From Taxillus chinensis (lineage: Eukaryota > Streptophyta > Magnoliopsida > Santalales > Loranthaceae), in contig CM042091.1 of NCBI GenBank assembly GCA_023512835.1, positions 49,255,158 to 49,319,157 of the forward strand: a stretch of 64,000 nucleotides of DNA, read 5' to 3'. Positions 23,819 to 36,632 of this stretch are shown here, in pieces. Below the pieces are notes generated by a model. It made no database searches. It was given only the letters and a program-made list of their open reading frames with translations, and had not been told where the DNA came from. Both the position numbers and the translations under genes were made by a program. Each line of letters starts with the position of its first letter. The first letter of the stretch is position 1.

Positions 23819-24840
23819 GTAACAACTGTAGAAGGTAAATATTTGATAGTTAAATATTTGGCAGTGTAACAACATTCATATAATACCCTTACTCCCCAAT
23901 CTACCGTAGAAGGTGTCCATTTTGATATTCATCAATTATACAAATCCAAACATTCATTTTTTCAGTCACGAGGGGCATAATGTCAATAGCCAGCCAGTTG
24001 TTACATATTTGTTTACATACATTTTGCATATACTTTATCTAGTTTTATATCCTGCTCAACAAACTCCTCAACCTCTTGAACCATTCGCTCTATCTCCTCC
24101 TGACTCAATTGTCTATTGTCATTTGTAACCATGATCGGTCCAACTTTCATTGACAATGCCTATTAGAAAATTTTATATAAATACTAAAATTAGACAAAAA
24201 TCAGACATAAAATCATTGTCAAAAAATCTCAAAGTATAAAATATACCAGATTAGAATACAGTAGCACACATTGTATTGAAACCCAATGACTATTAACTCA
24301 ATGAATACTAACTACCAAATAATAGGTTGAAAGTGCTAGTGCAGTGCAATTGGGTGAACTAAGTGATATATGATAAAATATTCACATCTAGTCTACATAG
24401 TTAACCTAACTAGCCAAGAAGTATTATTCACATCTAGTCTGCACAGTTAGTATGATTTTGAGAGGTTGCTCTGGTTCAGATATTAAAAAAAAGAAATGAG
24501 AAATCCAAGTGTATATATATAATCAACAAAATAACACAGTAGCAAAATAATTTTGGTATTTAACATGACATTACACAAATAAAAATTTTAAACAGAAAAA
24601 AAATGTATCTAATATGAGATTCTTTTCGAAATTAACAGAGAATCAATTGAAATAGAATCAGATTTTACTTGCATCCTTAAAGCTACAAATACCTTGTTGT
24701 TGGACATAGATGAGTGGAGCATCGCATCCTCATGTAGATGATTTTCATGATCAGGGTCATCAGTTGTTACATCAAGCACTTGAACATTTCTCTCAGCTGG
24801 ATCCACGTCATTTTAGCCATAAAATACAAATCTGAAATAG
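23819..24840. other. spacer and likely Harbinger 3' flank, no gene seen
   Basis: A short direct repeat (AAATATTTGGCAGTGTAACAA at 23,805 and 23,856) is present. A small minus-strand frame at 24,609-24,806 (MDPAERNVQVLDVTTDD...) lies just downstream of the transposase C-terminus and might be its last exon, but I recognise no motif in it. Confidence 0.4.
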
Positions 24841-26557
24841 CAATAAAGAACTAGAACTTCCTTTATACTGGATCCACATCATTTCAATCATTTCCTCACG
24901 AAGTGTTCCCATGGTTGCAATTGCTTCCAGCCTCAAAGCATGTACAACCCGAGCACAATGCTGACGTGCAAGGCCTTTAGTACCCGTTGGATCTTCCATG
25001 TCTTCCCCATGAAGTAAACATCTCATCTAAATGTGCAAACATCCGTATAAAATTGTGAACAGCACAACATGTTGTCACCATCATACGCTGGCGAGTGTTA
25101 AAGTACCTTGGGATATGTGTCAGAATTGGGAAGCGTGCTTTCAAAACTCCAAATGATCTTTCAATAACCATCAGTAGTAATGAATGCCTGTAGTTGAATA
25201 ATTTTGATTTATCTTTGGGAATACGGGCTCTACCTCCATACTCTTGTGCATGATATTTTACTGATATATGTGGTGGTAAAAATATACCTCCCATTGGGTA
25301 TCCACTATCAACAGGATAATAACATCCTACAAGTTCAAATAGGAAATTCATAAAATAAATATTCATAAAGTAGAATTAATGCAATGTTTGGACAAAAGTT
25401 AATTAAAGAAAGTAAATAATAACCTTCCGGAGGCCGTGGGAACATATGTTTGTCACTAGTGATAGCCTTCTCAAAAACTTTTGAGTCATTAGCACTACCC
25501 TCCCATCCATAATAAACAAAGGTAAATTTTATATCAAAATCAGAAGCACACATGACATTTTGAATAATCACATGCTTTCTCCCTTGACAAGAGTTTGCCC
25601 TTTCAGCTAGAGCACGAGCACTGACATGTATGCCATCAATAGCTCCTACACATTTATATTACATATGACTGTATCAGCATTCTATACCTCATAAATACAA
25701 AAATATAGTTCAAAATTGTTTAATAATTTAAAGAGAACTATTCAAATGTAATAGTTTTTGTTAACAAAAACTATTTAAATACAAAATATAGTTCAACCTT
25801 CTATACCTCATAAATACAACATTAACATTGTGTATAGTTATTTGCATGTATAAATGTAATACGTTAAAGAGTTATACCTTGAACCATGGGTAGTATATTT
25901 CCCATTTGTATGAAAGGACGGAGGTAGTCCATTGCATCTTGGATATAGCTTTATCAAAATCATCCCTAGTCGGTGGATTGCTCGTAGTACACGTCGAAAG
26001 CGGCATTAAACAGTTTCATTAGAATGTTGAAAGCGATTAGAAACCACCCTCATGAAAGTATTGTGACCTATAATGTACAAAAACATTACCACTGATTCTT
26101 CTACTGAAACAAGGCCTTGGTCCTCCTTTAAAAACCGAAGCCTTTTTAACTCATTGCATAGGTGTCGAAAGACATCAATATCCATACGAAACATTTCATA
26201 ACAAACCCTAGGATGTTCGTTTAGTAACTCTTTAATATAAGCATGTCCTGACAGTTTACTTGTATGCATTGACTTTTTATTGTAATACTTATTCACGTGT
26301 TCAACTGACTTTTTAATATAAGTTTCAATGACATTGTGCATTCCATCACTAACATCAATACTTGTTTTAGAATCTTCATCACACATCCCATCTTCATTAT
26401 CCTCATTAGACCCATCGTCATACATTTCATCAATAGAACCATTATCGAACTCATCACGTGATTCCTGACCCACATCATCTTCTAATATTTCACTCTCACT
26501 CTCAGGCCAATTTGTGGCGGAATCAACATAACTAAAGTCACTTTCATAATCCGACAT
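24840..26557 (-). pseudogene. PIF/Harbinger transposase gene, three exons, broken
   Basis: This encodes a DDE-superfamily (DDE_Tnp_4) transposase. Exon 1 runs from 26,557 to about 25,878: an acidic N-terminus, then the helical DNA-binding part (YIKELLNEHPRVCYEMFRM, VEESVVMFLYIIGHN, RFQHSNET). Exon 2 (25,645-25,424) has AIDGIHVSARAL and FVYYGWEGSANDSKV. Exon 3 (from 25,326) has YYPVDSGYP, GRARIPKDKSKLFNYRHS and VIERSFGVLKARFPIL. The presumed catalytic D (DGIH), D (NDS) and E (IERSFG) are all present. Introns are GT-AG (donors at 25,877 and 25,423). Breaks are a TAA after HSNETV (near 26,006), a frameshift before YYPWFKG, and a frame change before LREEMIEMMWIQY. Terminal repeats were not identified, and the MYB-like partner gene is not seen. 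Confidence 0.85.
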
Positions 26558-26595
26558 TTGATAATGTTCCTGTCAAAACATTTCAAAATAGTATA

Positions 26596-29500
26596 TGTTG
26601 GACCCCATTTTGTCTGGGTTGGACATACACATTTATTTTCCGCTTTAGACTTCTCTTCTATTTGTTAACCATTTTGTACAGATAATAAAAAAGATGTGAC
26701 CGTTGATCCGAAAGGCATAATTTCAATGATTTATTTAAAAAGGCTTTTAAATGCCAAAGAGCCAGTTTCGAGCGATAGGAAATCAAATTTGAGGATCGAC
26801 GCCTTCGACTACACTCAAATCCGAGGTCAAAATGAAGAAGTTATAGTCAAAACCGTGTTTTGACCGCTAACGGCGATAGATTAGCGGCCAATATTCAAAA
26901 CGACACTCCGGATTAGGTCATGAACCTCATCTTCTTAATCCTCTCATCATTCTGAGAATTTTGACGTATATATTACATATATTTGCTCAAAGAGCTTATT
27001 TTAAAAAAAAAGTTTTTTTTTCGATAATAAAACCATTTAGGGACGTGCAGTACAATCTTGGCACAAAACAAACTTATTTTCATTAGTGATAATAATAAAA
27101 CAAAAACAAAACAAAATAAAAATAAAATAAAACAAAGTAAAAATCGTAACCACTCATCTCTTCTTCATCCTTATCTCTTCCCCGACCTCTCTCACGTCGT
27201 TGTCCCTTCCACCATCTCCACGCTGCTGCTGCACAACACAGAGAGTCAACCTTCCTTTTGCACAAGGATTGTTCCCTCCTTTCTCCTTATCTCCTATGCC
27301 ATGCTGCAATTGCTAAATCAAGCTCTCTTCACCTACCACACCTATTACCGTCGTCTGCAACCCTACAACCAGCCAACCCATGCCTTACCTCCAACAGCAA
27401 CCCGTGAGCCCAAACCACCCATCCAAGCCACTCCCAATCAAACCTAAACCCTATAATCTCCTTTCTATATAAACCCTACGTGCAATCAATCCAGGGGGCT
27501 CTCACAATCCGAAATACCTAATCCAAAAATCACCATTTAATATCTCATCTCCCTCACCTTCCGTGGAGAGTCCCCTGGCTGGACAGTGTATCGCCGGTCA
27601 GTCGCACAGAAAGCTATAACCCCTCTTGATCTCTCATCCCTTTTCAAAATCCCAGCTGGAGATCACCTTGTTAAGCCGTCGTTGACCTTGTCCCTCCCTT
27701 CTACTATGGTAGCCTCCCTAAACGTTAGCTTATAGAGTTGCCACGCAAATTGGCCTATGTTGAGTATTCCACCCACCATCTCCTCAGCCCTCCACGGCGT
27801 TGCCATACCAACCCGACGCCAACCATCCCAACCATGACGCGCAAGGGCCCCCAAACTGGAAAAGTTCTATTTTGTGTCGTGTCCAATAACTGAAGAGCGC
27901 ACTGCAAAGGCGCAATTGCTAGCGACAGCCCAGAATCCAGAAGGAGGAGGAGTTCATACCACTCCTGTTGCTGGGTTTTTTTTTCTCGTTGTTCAACCAT
28001 CGTTCCTGGGACTACAAAAAAGGCGACTTGCTTGCTTGTGTTGAAGGAAGGTTTAATCGTTCAGTTTGTCGTGGTTTGTGTTTCTTGAGTATTTGCGTCG
28101 CTGAAGTTTCCTTCCTCACTTGTTGCATTTTTTATGAAATTTGCTGATGTTTTGTTTACGTCCTCCCCTGTCTCCATGTTTAAAAAAATGTTTTTATAAG
28201 TATAAAACAGAAACTGTTTTGTTTTGTATATAATTTATTTATTTTGTTATTTTATCTTTTTCTTCATGCTTTTATAGGCTTCTCTATCTGTTGATATTCA
28301 TGCCTGTGTCGTGACTTGTGTACCTGCGGTTAGGCCATCCGTTTGTCTGGTGATATTCATGCCTGAGTCGTGGCTTGTATGCCTGCTTTTAGACCAGTCA
28401 TGTGTCTGTTGATATTCATGCCTGTGTTGTGACTTGTGTACCTGTGTTTAGACCAGATGTCTATTGATATTCATACTGCCTCTAAACCAGCCGTGTTTGT
28501 TAATACATGCACTTTACAAGGTTATAATCCCCTCTAAATCAACCGTGTTTGTGGCTTATGTGCCTGTATTTAGATTTTTTACCATTACTGCACCTATCGT
28601 TTAATCCATGTGTTTACTTTGTCTACTTTGTTTTCTGTCTTCTCTAACCATTTGTTAATGATTGGATTTGTTTAGTTATCTTGGTTCAACCATAAACTTG
28701 ATTTTGTACCAACCTTTTCTACTCGTGTACCATCTAATGTTTTTACACTCTTGTACTTGGTTTTGTTTGGTCCTAACGTTTGGTTTTGCAAGAAGAACGT
28801 TAACTCTTGTATTCCATTTTGTATCCCTTATTGTTTTTTATTGTTTTCTTTTGTTTTTGCTTGTTTCATTTTCTTATGTACTAATGTCCTAAGACCTTCT
28901 GTAATTTGTAAACAACAAAAAGTAGTGAAAAAAAAAGAAGGAAAGAAGAAGGAGAAGGAAAAAAAGAGAAAGAAAAAGAAAGAAAGAAAGAGAGTGTTTT
29001 TTTTTTGATGTCACTTCCACACGTTACACTTTATTTGTGTGTGTTTTCTTTTTTAAAATGGTTTTGTTATTATTTTATTTCTAAAAAAACAAACAAACAA
29101 ACAAAAACAAAAAACACAAAAAAAAAAATCTTTTCCAACACTTGGGCTTTTTAATACTTGCCTTTTTGTTTTTGTTTTTTTTCATTTCATCATTTTTTAT
29201 CTTTAGCACCTAAAAAAACATGCATTTTAAGTTTTAAACTTTGAACATAAGACTTAGATAATTTAAACCTTTGGGATTCTTTTAGCTTATAAAATTAGGT
29301 TTAATTTCTAAAAATTTAGATATAAAAATGTAATAAATAAATAAATAAATAAAACAAAAACACAAAGCGAAATTAAAAAAAAACAACAAAAAAAACAAAA
29401 ACAAAAACAAAAACAAAAACAAAAGAAAAAGAAAAAAAACAAAAAAACAAAAACTTTTCACTCTCAATTACTTAGAATCTTCTAATACTTAGATTTTACA

Positions 29501-30198
29501 ACACTTGTCCTTTTGTTTCCCTTTATCATTTCTTAGACTTTTGGATAATTTAGGTTTAATTGTGAATATGTTTTAAATTTGATAATACTTAGATTTTTTT
29601 ATGTGCTTTTCATCTTCTCTTATTAATTTTTACCCTTAGTGCCATTAGTAGCGTGTGATTTAAAAATAAATTTAACTTTGGTTTATCTTTAGATTTAAGT
29701 TTTAACTTAGAAAAAAACCATAGGGTTTCATTTAGAAACTTAGGGTAAAATTGAATTTTCAACTTTAATAAAGAATATAGAAATAAAAAAAAATCAAAGC
29801 GTCAGGACTCCCATTAGATGCTTAGGACAAATCGGATTTAATTTTAATTTTAGCAAATGACTTAGAAAAATAAAAAAGATAGACTTTTAGGACGGATGAA
29901 AATTTCACCTCACTTTTAAACCAGTTACAATTTAAGCAAACAGTTAAAACAAGTTAGAAATTTTTAAACTCCTAAGATAGGTACCAAAAGGGCGTCGTAG
30001 GGGTGCTAGCCCTTCCCCACGCGTAACCAACTCCTGAGCCCATCCTTAGCAGCTTAGATCAAATTCCTTGTAGGTGACCAACCGCACCCCAAAAACGGTT
30101 GGTGGCGACTCTAATTTTTCATCACCATTCGGATGAGGGTTGGGGGAACCGCATCCCCAAAAGCGGGTTTCCTTCCCGGATGAAATCCGGTGGTGACA
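26596..30198 (+). mobile_element. 5' LTR, 3,603 bp
   Basis: It starts TGTTGGACCCCATTTTG and ends GGTGGTGACA. It matches the 3' LTR closely along its length apart from a 180-bp indel near 27,072 and the nested insertion. It contains A-rich and T-rich tracts (27,100-27,140; 28,920-29,000; 29,330-29,460). Frames inside it (for example 27,058-27,447) recur in the other LTR and are not genes. Confidence 0.92.
28285..28580 (+). repeat. ~56-bp tandem repeat in the LTR
   Basis: About four to five degenerating copies carry TGTTGATATTCATGCCTG, GTGACTTGTGTACCTG and TTTAGACCAG. The same array is in the 3' LTR at 40,812-41,100. Confidence 0.75.
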
Positions 30199-30200
30199 GC

Positions 30201-30219
30201 TGGCGACTCTGTTGGGGAC
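30201..30219 (+). promoter_or_regulatory. tRNA-Arg-type primer-binding site
   Basis: TGGCGACTCTGTTGGGGAC begins two bases after the 5' LTR end. It is the same site as at 6,533-6,551 with one substitution. A 10-base copy, TGGCGACTCT, lies inside the LTR at 30,103. Confidence 0.8.
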
Positions 30220-31212
30220 TGTTAGAGAGTTAGGCCTAGAATTAGGATTAGGAGGTTTCTTTCTTGTTTTTACTCACTTAACTATTCTTTATTTGTTCGC
30301 TTACATTGTTATATGATAGTTGTGCTTTACACGCTTTGATGCCATGATAGTTATGTTTTATTGCTTTTCCTAACTGTTGCATTTATGCATAACCCTATAC
30401 CCGGGTTTTGGTCACAAATTAGGTTAGCGAGGTTTATTAGGGTGCCCTGCGCGTTGATCATTATCCGCAACGGGACCCCGGACTCCTCACTCAAGTTAGA
30501 GGTCCTTCTAAGGTTCATCCTTCTAAGGCCCCCCTCCGGTAAATCTCATGGTGTACGGAGCCCTCTATTGAGGTAACTTGGGGACCAACGAATAAGATAG
30601 GTTCAGTAATAGAAGTCCATTAGGGACATTGACTTACATGTTGTTTGCTCATTTTAGCCTTCCTTTTGAAGGATAGGTGCATTCATATTAGACTATATTG
30701 TTACTGCTATCTTGTTGTATACTGTCTTGTAAATATTCTTGTTGTTATTGTTCATATATTGTCTCTTTTTTTTATAATTTTATTTTTCTTACTTTGTTTT
30801 GATTTATGTAATTGTTCATATGAATATTATTGTTTTACTAACCTTATTTTATGTATATTATTATTCTTTTTACTAACCTTGTCTTCATTATATAAATATT
30901 AATGTTTTTTTAACCTTATCTTGTATATTGTTATTATTTTAATCTAACATTCATTCATACGATTGTTCATATAGGCTTAGGATATAAATACCGAACATAA
31001 ATTTAGGTATACATTCAAACATTGATTACTTAGTTTAAGGATAGTTAAAACTAGTCTTCGTTAATCCACGTGTGTTCATAACCAAAAACAAATGACAAAA
31101 AAGGGAGATCATGTAAATAATACAAACTCTTCATTAATCCATGTGTGTTCATACTTCACGCATCACTCTAATAAGATAGGTATTTAAATATCTCATACAC
31201 ATTCTTACATTC
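30220..31212 (+). other. leader with conserved block
   Basis: The block 30,385-30,640 is shared with the other Tat element (6,110-6,395, inverted). The remainder to 31,212 is AT-rich and has no gene. ORF1, present at this position in the other element, is absent here. Confidence 0.6.
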
Positions 31213-32850
31213 ATGCATGCCTTTAGCATAAAAAAAGGGAGCTTACCACATTTCACTCTTTCAAAAGTCAACATTGCGCACCAATACAACTTAAGATCCC
31301 GATGTCAACAACCAATGGCAGAACAAACTGAAAATAGATTTGCTAGTTTAGAGCAAGACCAACAAGAACTTCAGAATCAGATGAAGACCATAATGGAAAT
31401 GTTGAGCAAGATGGCGACCGAAAAGGACAGGGGTTCTACTGAGGCAACTACTAACCAGTTTCCAAGGCAAGCACAAAAAGCATCACCGCATCCTAATTTC
31501 AAACTAGTACCCCCACAAGGATTTGGTCCAGCCAACATAAATTCTGGACCCTCTAATCAAGCCCAATTTACTTCACCTACTCCAGTAAATATGGCTGAAG
31601 CAATGGAGCCTCTTTTACCTCAAGAGGAGGATCAGGCGTTGTCAATGAAGAAACTAGAAGAAAGATTGAAGGCAGTGGAAGGAATAGAAGTTTATGGGTT
31701 GATCAGTCCTCAAGATTTGTGCCTGGTTCATGGAATTGTTCTGTTACCAAAATTCAAGGTACCTTACTTTGAAAAGTTTAATGGATCTCAATGCCCCAAA
31801 ACACACATCACCATGTACTGTAGGAAGATGGCCGCTCACGCCAATGATGATAAACTCTTAATCCACTGTTTCCAAGAAAGTCTGACTGGCACACCATTCC
31901 GATGATATATTCAGCTGGATGGAAGTCATATCAGGACCTGGAGAGACCTCGCAACAGCATTCCTAACACAATACAAGCATGTCACAGAGTTAGAACTGGA
32001 CCGGTTAGCACTGTTGGCTTTTGAAAAAGGGGTTAATGAGAGCTTTAAAATTTATGCTAGAAGGTGGAGGGAAGTAGCTATGGAAGTTCAACCCCCATTG
32101 ACTGAAAAGGAGCTGACTATAATGTTTATCAAAACTTTGAAAGGGGTATACTATGAGAAGCTAATTTGTAATGTATCTAGTAACTTCACAGACCTGGTGA
32201 CTTCCGGGGAACGCATAAAAGATGGTATTAAGGAAGGGAAGCTTCATGGAGATACACCTGATCCACCAAAGAAGTCTCCACTGGGAGGAAAGAAAAAGGA
32301 AGCTGATACTCAATTAGTTTGGCAGAATCCTCCCATACCTCAAGGAAGCTTTGGAGCATATCCAAGTCTTTTCCCTACACCTGGATTCTATGCGGGGTCA
32401 CCTCCATTTGCAACATATGCGGCCCCAATATCCCAATTCCCAACATATCAACCACCAAGAGGGGGCCCTAGCCCTTTTCCCCCAGTCACTCCTCCGACCA
32501 TGCAACCAGGGCCCCAACAGACGTCCGTTAGGCCGAATCAAGCTTCCAACAAGACTAAGCTAAAATTTGATCCAATTCCCATTACCTACACCGAGTTATA
32601 TCCCCAGCTTTTGAAAGTCGGCATGGTGAGCCCTATACCTATGGGAGAAATGAAGCAACCTTACCCAGCATGGTACAAAGTAGATACCCGCTGCACCTAT
32701 CACAATAATGGAGTTGGTCACAATATTGAGGGTTGCATTTCCTTTAAGAAGAAGGTCCAACATCTGATCAATTCCAAATGGCTGGATTTCTCAAAGCAGG
32801 CTAGTGCACTGAATGTCGATTCTAACCCGCTACCAGAGCATTCCAACTAG
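31213..32850 (+). pseudogene. gypsy gag with a single in-frame stop
   Basis: The frame stays open from the ATG at 31,213 to 32,850 except for a TGA at 31,903-31,905. There the relative at 3.6 kb has TGG in SLRWYFQL, so one base change explains the break. QYNLRSR near 31,285 and MAEQTENRF at 31,315 mark the N-terminus, with a coiled helix to 31,430. The capsid domain runs 31,640-32,250 (LEERLKAVEGIEVYG, FKIYARRWREVAMEV, MFIKTLKGVYYEKLI), then a proline-rich spacer. One C-x2-H-x5-H-x4-C motif (CTYHNNGVGHNIEGC) lies near 32,692. It ends NPLPEHSN-stop exactly where the relative continues into a second zinc motif and protease. About 546 codons in all. Confidence 0.88.
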
Positions 32851-35800
32851 TGAACATGGATGTCGCTGAAATAATAAGGAGGAGCAAATTTTGTGATAAC
32901 CTAGGAAACTCTTTGGGAGTTTAAAACTTCTTCTTCTTGTGTTTGGTTTTTATGAAACCTATTTTACATTTTGCCTGTTCTTTGGAGTTCTAGAACTTTG
33001 TTCCTTTGTTTGGAATTTGTGAAAAACAATCAAGTCTGTCTTTTTAAACTAAGTTGATTTACTCACATTTTACATGCAATGTCCATTATTACTTGTTTAC
33101 TCTTTTGACATGGGTAATAAGCCCATCAGGGGCATACCAAACAAAGAATCCAGGCTATCTAGGTTTAGCCGAAGCTAAAAGGATGATCAAGGAGCAATTA
33201 CCGTTGAAATCAAAGGACAAGACTCAAGAGAAGCAGCATTCACTTCAAACAGGGGCATTTAACACCGAGGGGTTCCTTCTGCCACTGAAAGATAAGTTCA
33301 TTTCTGCTTTGAGCATTTTGAGACAAATTTTGATTGTTTAAAATGAAAAGAGGCCGTCTTTTCTTTCCTCGTAATACTACCATTGCTACCCTTTTTGAGC
33401 TTGAGTATATTTCTTTCAAATAACCCGATCCATAGTTCACCCCACATTGGGGCAATAAGTGTCAAGGCCCCATGCTAAGGCAACTCTGTAAAATAATTCT
33501 TATACTGGGAGCAGTTTTTTTTAAAAACCCCTCATAGATACATACCCCACAGTGGGGGCAGTTTTTGTTTTAAAAAAAAAAAAGAAGGCAAAAGAAAAGA
33601 AACAGAAAAAGCATAACCCTCGTGTTGGGGCAATTTTTAAGACCCCTTATAATGGTACCCCATAATTGGGGCAAAAAGAAAAAAAACATTTTGTAGCAGG
33701 ATCACGCATTGGGACAGTTTTGTAAAGTACTCCCACATTGGGGGCATTTTTGTAAAGTATAGTCTGAACTATGAATCAATTCTAGCCAAGAATAGGTTTG
33801 AGCTACTTATACCCTTTCTTGTTAAACCCAGTAGCCCAAGCCTACATTATGGTCCTAATAAAGTCCTCTCGGATTAAACAATCAACATTATTTCTCAAGT
33901 GCTCAAAAAGGAACGAGTCATGGATACCCAAGGCGGACTTGATGAAAACTCGCAAGGGCATCAAGGGTAAAATACAAAGCCAGCTACAAAGCAAAAGGAT
34001 CAACAAGCAAAAAATAAGGCGGGCTTAGTGAAAACCCAAAGGGGCACTAAGGGCAAAATTCAAAGCCAAGAGAAGAAGGTCAAACATTCAAGACCAAGAT
34101 CAGTTAACATCCTCTCCAATCAAGTCATTGAGCATCAAGACTTCGGCAATTAGATATCCTCTTATATCCAGCCTCCACGCATCAAGTTCAAGATTTGCAA
34201 CTGAGCCTTTGAGCATTAAGGTCCGACATCATCCAACATTCCACTTGAGCATCCAGAATCCCAATCAAGTCCTTAAGCCTCAAGATTCAAACAATCAGAT
34301 ATTCTCTCTAACCTTGTCTCTGAATACCTAGATCCAAACCATCAGATGGAATAGTCTATTGATATTTCCAAACCCTCAAATCCATGCAAGACCAAGTTGA
34401 AGGCTACACCTAGATAATTTGGAAGGTTTCCCCTCAAAAGCTTTTGCCTCTCTCAAGTAAGAAAACAAGTGTGATTCTACATTGCATATTCATGTTTTAA
34501 AAAAAAATTCAACAAAACTTTATTTTCAAAATTCAACAGCCTTGTATGCGTTGCTTTCAATAAAATGTTTATGCCCCAATTGAGTTTCCCAGGGTGTCAC
34601 TCAGCAAAAATGCCTTGACCAAGCAAGAAAGGGTTCCCGAATGAATGAACCTGCTCCCCAACCAAGGCCAAAACCAACATCCAGGAATACAATGACCTCC
34701 TAGCAATGTTTAATTGAGTCGGAAAAAGTTTTATTAAGCATTCTGAGATTCTGGAGAAAGCAAGCAAGCCTCCCCAGCAGCCGGAGCACCCTCAACTCAA
34801 GAGTTTTCCAGATGAGATCTGAATTCTATTCCCCAGCAAGTCCAATTGAATTCCAACAGTGCCAATCCCCTAGCGGTTTAAGCTCCCTTTTAACATAGAA
34901 TTCACCTTGCATCCCAGACATGTATCTCATTGCATTACATGCATCACTTGCATACATTCATCATTTTCTTCAGTTTCAGGAATGTTATCGCCTCTGAAAA
35001 TCCCAAGAGATCATCCTCAACAAACTTCACAAAATAACCAAGCTCTAAAGGCTCCCATTGTTCAACCATAGAAGTCATTCTTTGCGATTTCCCAAGTCCT
35101 AGAAGCATCCATGACAATCAAACACACATCTTATTCTTTTTTCAGGTAACCTCGTAGAGTGATCTGATTGAGTGAACTCGTAGAGGGAGCCCATATTGAG
35201 TCATTAGCAAACTTTTTCAGCAATCATTGATTCCTTTCCAAGCCCTAGATACCATTTCAGTCCCTCTAAACCTTAGAGGCCATCTCTTGTACATATCCTT
35301 CTTTTTTATCACTTTGGGAAGTCCGCAGGCAGTTCCCCTGCACCTATCCCACTTTTCCTTTTCATTTCTTTCAGGAAGTCCACCGACAGGTCCCCAGTAC
35401 CTATCCTCAGTCTTTAAATTTAAATTTGGGAAGTCCACAGGTAGTTCCCTTGCATCTATCCCACTTTTCTTTTTCATTTTTTTCAGGAAGTCCACTGGCA
35501 GGTCCCCGGTACCTATCCTCAGTCTTTAAATTTACTTTTGGGAAGTCCGCAAGCAGTTCCCCTGCACTTATCCCACATTTTCTTTTCAATTTCAAGGAAG
35601 TCTGCAGGTGGTTCCCCTGCACTTATCCTTCTCGTTTTCTTTGTTTGGGAAGTCTGTAGGCAGTTCTCTTACACCTATCCCGCCTTTACTCTTCAATTCT
35701 TGTCGGCCCTAGATGCCTTTTAAATTCTTGTTACCTATAGATGCCTTTTAAATTTATGACTTTTTACCCTTTCCAATTCCCGTTGGCCATAGATGCTTCT

Positions 35801-35944
35801 TAAATTTTCATTGGCCTTAAAAAGCCTCCTTCCCAACCATGACTCTACCTTGCTTTGACATCAGGTAAGTCAGGTAAGTGCTCCAACTCGTCCAAAATGA
35901 TTCCATTCTAATCTTTGCACATTGTTTGTATACAAACAATATAC
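32851..35944 (+). other. 3' non-coding region of the element
   Basis: No open coding remains. It contains repeated CATTGGGGCA-like motifs (33,440-33,750), imperfect CATCAAG-rich sequence (34,060-34,340) and the tandem array described separately. Ogre-type elements are known for long 3' untranslated regions with tandem repeats, which this fits. Confidence 0.6.
35310..35690 (+). repeat. ~112-bp tandem array built of ~55-bp half-units
   Basis: Units begin GGGAAGTCCGCAGGCAGTTCC-like at 35,316, 35,427 and 35,540, with shorter spacing at 35,594 and 35,647. Half-units start AGGAAGTCCACNGGCAGGTCC. Each unit carries CTATCCCAC or CTATCCTCAGTCTTTAAATTT. It sits about 250-650 bp upstream of the 3' LTR. 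Confidence 0.85.
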
Positions 35945-35957
35945 AAAGAGGGGCAAC
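35945..35957 (+). promoter_or_regulatory. polypurine tract
   Basis: AAAGAGGGGCAAC immediately precedes the 3' LTR start TGTTGG at 35,958. This is the expected plus-strand primer position. Confidence 0.8.
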
Positions 35958-36632
35958 TGTTGGACCCCATTTTGTCTGGGTTGGACATACACATTCATTT
36001 TCCGCTTTAGACTTCTCTTATATTTGTTAACCATTTTGTACAGATAATTAAAAAGATGTGACTGTTGATCCGAAAGGCATAATTTCAATGATTTATTCAA
36101 AAAGGATTTTAAATGCCAAAGAGCCAGTTTCAAGCGATAGGAAATCAAATTTGAGGATCGACGCCTTCGACTGCACTCAAATCCGAGGTCAAATGAAGAA
36201 GTTATAGTCAAAACCGTGTTTTGACTGCTAACGGTGATAGATTAGCCGTTAATATTCAAAACGACACTCCAGATCAGGTCATGAACCTCATCTTCTCAAT
36301 CCTCTCATCATTCTAAGAATTTTAACGTATATATTACATATATTTGCTCAAAGAGCTTATTTAAAAAAAAAAGAGTTTTTTTTCGATAATAAAACCGTTT
36401 AGGGACGTGCAGTACAATCTTGGCACAAAACAAGCTTATTTTCAAGAAAAAAAAGATCGGGAACGCTCGTCATGGCGCCCCAAGTCCAAAATAGTTTTTT
36501 CATATTTTATTGGAAACCGGGTAGTTTTGTCGATCCCAAAAATCCAAAATATCAGAACGAAATAATAACAATTTCTTTTTTCTTTTCCCGCCTCTCTTAG
36601 CCACATGTCAAGCTTTCATTAGTGATAATAAT

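Noticed and set aside
27058..27447. 129-codon frame, repeated at 39,503-39,910
   Set aside because: The two occurrences are simply the same LTR sequence in the 5' and 3' copies; there is no domain.
31213..31314. Starting gag at the later ATG (31,315) instead of 31,213
   Set aside because: The upstream QYNLRSR stretch is in frame and is typical of the N-terminal region of related gag proteins, so the earlier start was kept.
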